From assembly GCF_003946045.1 (NCBI RefSeq), contig NZ_RHNW01000021.1, positions 1-37,892 on the forward strand: a DNA stretch of 37,892 bases, in the 5' to 3' direction. The position numbers were made by a program, and so were the translations under genes. How positions within the stretch are numbered: the first letter of the stretch is position 1; each line of letters starts with the position of its first letter. Positions 33,601 to 37,892 of this stretch are shown piece after piece. The notes under the pieces were generated by a model. That model did no database searches. It was given only the letters and a program-made list of their open reading frames with translations, and was not told the DNA's origin. The DNA is from Levilactobacillus mulengensis (GTDB taxonomy: Bacteria; Bacillota; Bacilli; Lactobacillales; Lactobacillaceae).

Positions 33601-33769
33601 TTAAAGGGTGTCCCTGCAATTTAGCATAGTTATTGTTATTTAATTTATCGCGAAAATTAGCCCATAATTGATCCGGGGTCGCACCATATAGGTCTTTTCG
33701 TTCCACCCATTGGTTACTCCCGGTCGTTAAGGTTTTAACAACTTCTTTTTCAAACGACAGTTCCAACAT
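30602..33769 (-). CDS. hsdR: Type I restriction endonuclease, motor subunit
   Basis: A 1055-residue HsdR. The nuclease domain shows D142 and E156-x-K158 (RFDVTLLINGLP, IQLELKKA). The SF2 translocase follows: Walker A TTGSGKT at 287-293, DEAH at 400-403, and the late motif QAYSRTNR. The C-terminal 250 residues are helical and bind the methylase. The gene is complete. On the minus strand a TATAAT hexamer (33816-33811) and AAGGA before the ATG provide expression. It is the first gene of the hsd operon. Confidence 0.95.
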   Translation of the reverse strand: MLELSFEKEVVKTLTTGSNQWVERKDLYGATPDQLWANFRDKLNNNNYAKLQGHPLTDTEFNQVKRAIEVRTPYEAAKLLAAENGIGKVEVERDDAKLGTVTLELFWKADVAGGKSSYEVVRQAVRPRLAGTQDVDPDRRFDVTLLINGLPLIQLELKKATVELNQAFNQIEKYAQEGKYTEIYSLLQMFVIMTPDSTAYFANAEPDRFNKAFLFNWRTRDNHPVENGLAFTRQVLNIPMAHKMVSEYTVIDQERQSLILLRPYQIYAIEAVMHRIHDHQDGFVWHTTGSGKTLTSYKTAKLAAQDPGVDKVIFLVDRRDLDEQTTSNFSAYAANDDIAINEAQNTGDLMRKLQQNDGKVLVTSIQKLHRAVKKTQAQLATGKQSRFSKTLKQRVIFFVDEAHRSQFGKMQKEIRAAFINSNWYGYTGTPIFNENKKQLKGDLAVTTEELFGKVCHVYNLRDALEDQAVLPFNVEHVTTIGKDALITRALEKETNRVKARRDKQGRLLSTADEAKIQAKIQAMSVKDLEETYLTPADFETDEHINQVVQYILQKGPRKTSLGHGNYNAILTTSSIEMAQRYYQAFKAAKKTTHNQLDPDWPRIAITYSLSENEDQSAHKHDQMATILKDYNQQYHTNFDLADLNLYNEDVAKRAARREAVFAHLKPDQEINLVIVVRRLLTGFDAPRLNTLFVDRTLAYQELIQAYSRTNRLQNRELKQEGQIVTFRVPAIMEANEREAYKLYSGEGSFNVIIRPTYQQAVLKFQKAVVALKAIAPTPTAADDLKGTTAKVQFVKAFRQVNQQLNSLSMYNDFTWENSEKAFGIAQPEVESYTGKYLRIKAAVTNQEPEKVPEELAALDFSLAVGSVVLVDYDYLTQLIQDWIDEQQQYTTPDQAQAHMTDYLQNSAKVQANLNKLAETQPQQAQLIREAMPYIEQQMQQSQQQSDQNQAPVALNARELVADYAQKQLVQKTTAFAHTWGLDQAALLRVAREHTVGTDEWHHEQELTQSANLAAALQAQTAAGPEIPAILPLYRIKSQAAWRQFIEHDLAIYLQK

Positions 33770-33879
33770 AAAAACAGTCCTTCCCCCACCTTTAAATTAC
33801 TCACTAGTTTATTATACGCGAACTGCTTGGCATTTAGACGCTAGGTAAATTGTAAAATTAATTTGGATACTGTTCGAAC

Positions 33880-33943
33880 AAAAAAGATCAGCTTCCTTTA
33901 AAATAGTTTTTAACACAAACACATTTTTTAGAAGCTGATCTTT
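33880..33943 (-). terminator. Terminator after the TIR/AGS-C/membrane operon
   Basis: On the minus strand AAAGATCAGCTTC (33943-33931 side) pairs with GAAGCTGATCTTT (33895-33883), 13 perfect pairs around a 35-base loop, followed by six T. It separates the trio from hsdR. Confidence 0.75.
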
Positions 33944-34023
33944 CTATCTAGAATAAACTATTCTGAACAAATTAAAATCAAATTCTTTTATGAAAGGGGA
34001 CTGTCCGATATCCGAATGGTTTA

Positions 34024-34458
34024 TTATTTTAAAATATAGAGCATAAAAAGCAATGAAACGAAAACAATCCCATAACTAAAAATCAAAATTGGGGCCAACG
34101 CGACACATAATATTTTTTCTCCGTTAATGAGCGGCTTCATAGAATAATCAATTTTCTCTTTGTCAGTATCTACGACTCTTTCATATAATTTCCGATATTG
34201 GCGCTCTAATCGGAGATAATAGGCATCATGTCCCCAAAACATAACTACAAGAGCAAATATGAGAATCAGTAATTGGTAGCTCCATTGTTTATTCTGATTT
34301 GCAATATATACTGCAATCAACCCACCCAATGCGGTTATTGACCATCCTTTAATTAGAAAAGAATTTGAGCCCATTCTATCAATTGCATTTTCAATAAATT
34401 GCAGATGAAGCCGTTTGTCTTCCTCAGTCGTTTTTAAATCACTTTTTTTATTATCCAT
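34024..34458 (-). CDS. Membrane protein, candidate effector of the TIR/AGS-C operon
   Basis: A 144-residue protein: a charged N-terminal helix (RLHLQFIENAIDRMGSNSFL), two close membrane helices (about 38-75, WSITALGGLIAVYIA and LLILIFALVVMFWGHDAYY), a basic cytoplasmic stretch (LRLERQYRKLYERVV) and one or two C-terminal helices (ILCVALAPILIFSYGIVFV). It resembles small helical membrane proteins such as the SLATT-type effectors found with nucleotide-signalling defence genes, but the family is not certain. GGAG stands six bases before the ATG. It is the last gene of the three-gene operon, 100 bases after the sensor gene. A pore-forming role on infection is an inference. Confidence 0.7.
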   Translation of the reverse strand: MDNKKSDLKTTEEDKRLHLQFIENAIDRMGSNSFLIKGWSITALGGLIAVYIANQNKQWSYQLLILIFALVVMFWGHDAYYLRLERQYRKLYERVVDTDKEKIDYSMKPLINGEKILCVALAPILIFSYGIVFVSLLFMLYILK

Positions 34459-34558
34459 GAAATCTCCATTTTTATGACTACTATTTATTCAATTAACCTT
34501 CCTACTTCAGAAAAATTAAGCAACAATTAAATCATACTCGCATATAAGCCTACATTAC

Positions 34559-35038
34559 TCATTCTTTTAACGGCACTTCTAGTTTTCCAAAAACAAGTAC
34601 AATCTCGTTTTTTATACCATAAAATTCAACATAATGAGGGCCCGCGAACGATGTGGATTCTTCCTGTTCAGTCTTTCCTTTAACAAGCTGCCCTCGAATA
34701 TTATTATGTTTAATTGCGGCTGACCCAACATTCCTAATTTTCCAATACCATTTTATTTTTGAAGGAACGTTCAATGTTTTCGGAATATTAACCTTAAAGT
34801 GTATTTCCCCCTGACTACCAATTGGAATATAACCAAAGTTTCTATTAAAATATTCCAATGTATGCTGAGAAAAGCCCTTATATTCAATTTTAGCTTCAAT
34901 TTTAACATAGTGTTGAACATGAATACTCCATTTTTCATCAGCAAATTCTTCTGTGTTATCAGCTTCGCCAGTCCCAGTAGCAAAGCTTCGTGTGGACATT
35001 CTAGGTACATCTCTTAGTTTATAGCACACATTTTTCAT
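34559..35038 (-). CDS. Stand-alone AGS-C-like nucleotide sensor domain
   Basis: A 159-residue soluble protein. After a short variable N-terminus comes a beta-rich domain with IPIGSQGEIHFKV, IKWYWKIRNVGSAAIKH (97-105 core WYWKIRNVG), NIRGQLVKG and HYVEFYGIKN (135-144), ending in LEVPLKE. This matches the pattern I know for the AGS-C domain, a ligand sensor normally fused to the C-terminus of SMODS/CD-NTase or nucleotide cyclase proteins. Here no cyclase domain is attached or encoded nearby. The gene starts seven bases after the TIR gene, and its ribosome site (AAAGAGG) overlaps the TIR stop, so the two are coupled. Recognition is from memory of the family pattern. Confidence 0.65.
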   Translation of the reverse strand: MKNVCYKLRDVPRMSTRSFATGTGEADNTEEFADEKWSIHVQHYVKIEAKIEYKGFSQHTLEYFNRNFGYIPIGSQGEIHFKVNIPKTLNVPSKIKWYWKIRNVGSAAIKHNNIRGQLVKGKTEQEESTSFAGPHYVEFYGIKNEIVLVFGKLEVPLKE

Positions 35039-35045
35039 TATTTAA

Positions 35046-35747
35046 TTAAGCCTCTTTAATGGAATTCAACACTATTTCAAAATCTTCTAAATTTTTAATA
35101 GGCGTCAATTCCTTTAAGTTTTGTTGAATATCATGGGAGAACGTTACATTAATATCATCATGAAAAATGGCCCTTTTTTCAACTTTTTTATTAGATTGGA
35201 TATGAGCTAGAATATTTTGCAGCTCTAACTCTTCCATTATCCAGGGAGAATAAGTACTACCATCCTGTGTAGAATTTTCGGATTCAATAAAAATAAATAT
35301 GTCACAATAATTAATCATTCTATTTAACGCTCTTATGAGCAGCATATCTATATTTGAAGTGATCACATGATCTTCGGAGTAGTAAAAGGTATTTTGCTCG
35401 CCAGGTAACTTGTTATATGTACGATTAATAGTATCAATCAGCCTATCATTGTCTCCCCACACAGCAGCATCTATAAATGCCTTTATTCCTTGGTTATCTA
35501 GGTAACCTGCAAATTTTTTAACAACATTAAAATCACCGTGAGAATGACTTACAAAGATTTTCTTGTCACTTTGCAATGGAAACCACTTTTTCATTAGTTC
35601 TGTACCATCAATTTCAATTTTCCCGTTGTTGGGTTGAACATAATCCAAAATATTAAGTTCCTCATGGATTTTCTGTGTATTGAAGTTATCATTTATTAAA
35701 TTGTTTTCATTAATCATACTTTCACTGATACGATAGCCCTTATGCAT
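35046..35747 (-). CDS. TIR-domain protein, first gene of a candidate defence operon
   Basis: A 233-residue protein. The first 60 residues form no known domain; residues 62-175 form a TIR domain: KKIFVSHSHGDFNVVKKFAG (62-81), GIKAFIDAAVWGDND, the helix IDMLLIRALNRMI, the strand DIFIFIES and SPWIMEEL (167-174), whose glutamates E172/E173 are candidates for the NADase glutamate. The rest is helical. Bacterial TIR proteins in defence either degrade NAD or make a cyclic ADP-ribose-type signal. With the AGS-C and membrane genes it would form a sensor-signal-effector unit. GGGGG lies about eleven bases before the ATG. Confidence 0.82.
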   Translation of the reverse strand: MHKGYRISESMINENNLINDNFNTQKIHEELNILDYVQPNNGKIEIDGTELMKKWFPLQSDKKIFVSHSHGDFNVVKKFAGYLDNQGIKAFIDAAVWGDNDRLIDTINRTYNKLPGEQNTFYYSEDHVITSNIDMLLIRALNRMINYCDIFIFIESENSTQDGSTYSPWIMEELELQNILAHIQSNKKVEKRAIFHDDINVTFSHDIQQNLKELTPIKNLEDFEIVLNSIKEA

Positions 35748-35941
35748 TCAATTTTACCCCCTGTTTGTTCTTACATACAATCATAATGGTTCACCTACAG
35801 TTTTACAATTTAGAGTAGAAAATTAGCATCGTCATCTCCCACGTCAATATTTAAAAACAGTAAATTGAATAATTGATCATTCAACAACAAATTGTTGATG
35901 ATAGTGGTTTTTAAATTGAAGATTATATTAAAAATTACCCT
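35748..35941. other. Gap between the TIR gene and the umuC remnant
   Basis: A/T-rich, no gene. It holds the upstream region of the TIR operon and a small dyad TCAACAA-CAAA-TTGTTGA (35881-35898). Confidence 0.5.
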
Positions 35942-36308
35942 CTAACCAACGAGGGTTCTTATGTCAATATTTCGGAAAACTTCTTTTTCAGTGGTAAATT
36001 GATGAAAGATCTGATTGATCTGCAAATTACGTTGAATATAAAGGTTCATACGCGGTGGCACGACCCACAACCTGGGGTCATTTGGTAAGTCACGTTTACG
36101 GGAGACATTGGCTTTAAGATGAAATAAGTGCTTAGCTTCGGGTGACGTGGCTAAAATAAGCCCACCATTGGTATTTTCAGCTTCACTAAGGACCACTAAT
36201 GGGACTTTTAAGGGATTAAGTCCTCGGGCAAACGGCTTCGCAACTAGCATAAAAGGACTTGTTATCGATTAAGAAGAACACGCCATGCGGTTCATCATCA
36301 AAAAACAT
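35942..36308 (-). pseudogene. umuC: umuC/uvrX-like Y-family DNA polymerase, truncated and frameshifted
   Basis: The minus strand from ATG 36308 reads MFFDDEPHGVFFLIDNKSFY, ASCEAV, the start of a plasmid UmuC/ImpB-type polymerase. An extra base at about 36234-36240 then shifts the frame; the other frame goes on with ARGLNPLKVPLVVLSEAEN, ATSPEAKHLFHL, NDPRLWVVPPRMNLYI and INQIF. After TTEKEV (about 35970) the similarity ends, and a stop follows at 35942. The full protein would have over 400 residues, so the gene is dead. Such genes are frequent on lactobacillus plasmids. Confidence 0.85.
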
Positions 36309-36433
36309 TTAGATCACTTCCGTTAGCTTTTACCTGTATTGTGGCACAAAACCAAGCTTGTGCTCCCTGAGGGCTGTTAGAAATCTGATTAAAAATAGTC
36401 GAAAGTCAGTTATAGTCATGCTATAATGTAGAC

Positions 36434-36552
36434 AGAAAAAGGAAGCCCCGCGTGAACAGGACTTCCCATGTAGAGCCGTTTAAGACGGTGGCCGATTTTA
36501 ACGATATTTAATAACCGCTAGCTTGCCAGAGCTAAGGCGGTTATTTTTTTTG
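36434..36552 (+). ncRNA. Antisense RNA antitoxin of type I module 2
   Basis: TATAAT (36422-36427) with extended TG starts an RNA with the same beginning as module 1 (AGACAGAAAAAGGAAGCCC), the same GGAAG/CTTCC stem and a final hairpin (ATAACCGC-TAGCT/AGCTA-A-GGCGGTTAT, 36511-36543) with eight T. Its 3' end overlaps the end of the toxin gene on the other strand. Confidence 0.7.
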
Positions 36553-36645
36553 CTGACTTTTGATCAGCTCAACAATTAATGCGATTAAGGCTACGATAAA
36601 CGTACCAAAAGCCAGCATTAATTGTAAAGCGTCCGCAACGGACAC
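36541..36645 (-). CDS. Holin-like toxin of type I module 2, 34 aa
   Basis: Minus-strand frame from GTG 36645 reading MSVADALQLMLAFGTFIVAL, IALIVELIKSQQKK, with AAAGGAG eight bases before the start. One membrane helix and a basic tail; same beginning (MSV, then LM) and size class as toxin 1 at 27457-27546 and the same layout relative to the antisense RNA. It belongs to the putative holin-like toxin (Hol_Tox) group. Confidence 0.8.
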   Translation of the reverse strand: MSVADALQLMLAFGTFIVALIALIVELIKSQQKK

Positions 36646-36750
36646 TTAGGCTACTCCTTTCGTTAGGATTTATGGGCTTTAAAGGTTTAACACCATAAGC
36701 ACCACCTCCGATTGGAAATAGCCACCGCCTTAACTTCTCTACTAACTTTA

Positions 36751-36779
36751 ATTATACAGGAGGAATAAAATATTGGCTA
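36751..36779 (-). promoter_or_regulatory. Promoter of toxin 2, overlapping the FRG gene start
   Basis: On the minus strand TAGCCA (36779-36774), 17 bases, TATAAT (36756-36751). The -35 falls inside the first codons of the FRG gene and the spacer covers its ribosome site, so the two genes could interfere. Confidence 0.5.
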
Positions 36780-37744
36780 GGTTACAAGAAATCATTTCAG
36801 AAGCTAAGGCTAATAGCAATTTCATTTATCGAGGGTGTGCATTTGAAAAATATGATTTAGTTCCAACTCTAGCTAGAAAGTTAAAAGCAGACGTCAGTTT
36901 TGACCAATATAATATTTATTCTGACGTTGTTAAAAAAGCCGCTGAACGAGGGTATTCAGAAGTAGGTATGAATGGGCTGGCAGATGGCCTTTCTCAACAC
37001 TACGGACTCAGCACTAGTTATCTCGACTGGAGTTATTCGGTCTATGTAGCTTTATACTTTGCATTCACCAGTTATATTAAACAGTTTGTTAATGACAATA
37101 TTTTGGATCAACAAATCGATCTTTGTAAAATGTATTGTCTTAGAGACGACTTCAACAAGCACAAGTATTGCATATATAGACTTAATAAGACCTTATATGA
37201 TGAGTTAAAGAATCAATATCCTAAATTACCGCTAATAGTATATGATACAGATGATAAAAACGAAAGAATGAAAGCACAACAGGGGCTACTATCTAGCATA
37301 GATAGCGCAAAAGTAAACAATGAGGCTAAAATTCGAAGCTCTCAAATTAAAATATTGGCTGATTGGCTTCAATCTAATAATCCTGATGATTTTTTGAAGC
37401 AATCCGGCAATAAATACTCATGGAATAATGAAACTCTTTTAGAAAAAATAACTTTCGAACTACCGCAAAGAGATCGAAATTATTTACAAAAATGTTTAAA
37501 AGAAAACGGAGCCATCAGTACCATATTATTTCCGGATTTTGAGGGTGTTAAAAAGAACATAGAGTTTTCAGAAGATTATAATATTTTGAGAGATTGGGAA
37601 ATCGCCTATCAAGAATCTCCTTTTCATTCAAAAGCTACAGCCCTAGAAGATTTATTGCAAATGGCAAATGGAAATCAAAAAGTTATAAATTCAAGTTTAA
37701 ATACAGATAATCTAGGGGAAGGAGAATTTTTCCCTTTTCAATAA
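36773..37744 (+). CDS. FRG-domain protein, probable defence or stress gene
   Basis: A 323-residue soluble protein starting at TTG 36773, with AGGAGG nine bases before it. It shows the FRG pattern: FIYRGCAFEKYDLVPTLAR (F17, R20, G21), LSQHYGLSTSYLDW (75-86) and ALYFAF (93-98), and further on RMKAQQGLLSS, the motif usually QQGxF in this family. The biochemical role of FRG domains is unknown; they occur in phage and in bacterial defence islands, where they may modify nucleotides or proteins. The last 60 residues are unassigned. Codons are as A/T-rich as those of the TIR operon. A terminator follows at 37753-37787. Confidence 0.82.
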   Translation: MARLQEIISEAKANSNFIYRGCAFEKYDLVPTLARKLKADVSFDQYNIYSDVVKKAAERGYSEVGMNGLADGLSQHYGLSTSYLDWSYSVYVALYFAFTSYIKQFVNDNILDQQIDLCKMYCLRDDFNKHKYCIYRLNKTLYDELKNQYPKLPLIVYDTDDKNERMKAQQGLLSSIDSAKVNNEAKIRSSQIKILADWLQSNNPDDFLKQSGNKYSWNNETLLEKITFELPQRDRNYLQKCLKENGAISTILFPDFEGVKKNIEFSEDYNILRDWEIAYQESPFHSKATALEDLLQMANGNQKVINSSLNTDNLGEGEFFPFQ

Positions 37745-37752
37745 ATTAGCGT

Positions 37753-37787
37753 GACGGCCATTAGGGTATACCCTATTGGTCTTTTTT
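37753..37787 (+). terminator. Terminator after the FRG gene
   Basis: CCAT-TAGGGTA pairs with TACCCTA-TTGG, then CTTTTTT. Nine bases after the FRG stop. Confidence 0.75.
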
Positions 37788-37797
37788 ATTTCTGTGC

Positions 37798-37803
37798 TAT
37801 ACT
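37798..37803 (+). promoter_or_regulatory. Promoter of the right-end recombinase
   Basis: Extended -10 element TGCTATACT, with TTGGTC (37776-37781) 16 bases before it inside the terminator. A possible crossover or binding dyad, TGTTCATTAGAACTG, lies at about 37817-37831. Confidence 0.5.
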
Positions 37804-37849
37804 AGGAATTACAAATGTTCATTAGAACTGTCCAAAAGGAGAATTGGAA

Positions 37850-37892
37850 ATGGCTAAAATCGGTTATGCGCGTGTGAGTTCCAAGGAGCAAC
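37850..37892 (+). CDS. Serine recombinase, first 14 codons
   Basis: ATG 37850, with AAGGAG before it, opens MAKIGYARVSSKEQ and leaves the window. ARVSSKEQ holds the catalytic serine of resolvases and invertases. The fragment would fit before the partial gene at 1-495 if about 18 codons were missing between them; a direct join puts the frame out by one base. Confidence 0.9.
   Translation, partial: MAKIGYARVSSKEQ

Noticed and set aside
34024..35747. Complete CBASS system
   Set aside because: No nucleotidyltransferase motif (GS...DxD) is present in any of the three proteins; only the sensor type is shared.
35942..36250. Stand-alone 102-aa gene
   Set aside because: It is the shifted second part of a umuC-like gene; the start part lies upstream in another frame.

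Overview
The window looks like most of a conjugative plasmid from a low-GC Gram-positive lactic acid bacterium, most likely a member of the Lactobacillaceae. The reasons are the RepA_N-type replication protein, AGGAGG ribosome sites throughout, a pSK41/pGO1-like (Trs) type IV secretion region of the kind carried by lactobacillus plasmids, and small holin-like toxins typical of the group. Species cannot be fixed from sequence alone. Both ends lie in serine recombinase genes: the right end has the first 14 codons and the left end has the rest of such a gene, so the window may be a circle opened inside one gene with roughly 50-60 bases missing, or a stretch bounded by two copies.

Layout. 1-5272 is a cargo patchwork between two directly repeated recombinase copies: a GPH-family sugar transporter, an unknown protein with an EF-hand-like loop, an ISL3 transposase remnant, a GC-rich flavin/NAD(P)H oxidoreductase, a PASTA-like protein and a beheaded TetR regulator. 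5273-10066 is the maintenance region: parA, 13-bp repeats, a ribbon-helix-helix partner, small membrane proteins, a replication gene with internal iterons and an antisense RNA over its leader, a RelB-type antitoxin without a toxin, and two small minus-strand relaxosome-like proteins. 10106-10335 holds a pSK41-type oriT. 10336-25835 is one long plus-strand transfer operon: MOBQ relaxase, small regulator, pilin-like and VirB3-like membrane proteins, VirB4 in two pieces, an EssB/YukC-like protein, a two-domain wall hydrolase, a VirB8-like protein, a thioredoxin, a split VirD4 coupling protein, a VirB6-like channel protein and topoisomerase III. A hypothetical gene and an ArdC-like antirestriction protein follow.

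27302-37800 is a defence island. Two homologous type I toxin-antitoxin modules (holin-like toxin on the minus strand, antisense RNA on the plus strand) bracket a type I restriction-modification system (hsdR, hsdM, hsdS), a three-gene minus-strand operon (TIR protein, stand-alone AGS-C nucleotide-sensor domain, membrane protein) and a broken umuC-like gene. An FRG-domain gene follows the second module. The TIR/AGS-C/membrane trio is the best candidate for an undescribed system: it has the parts of a second-messenger abortive-infection pathway (a possible NADase, a nucleotide sensor, a membrane effector) but no CD-NTase cyclase. Functions come from motif recognition by eye; no database search was run.
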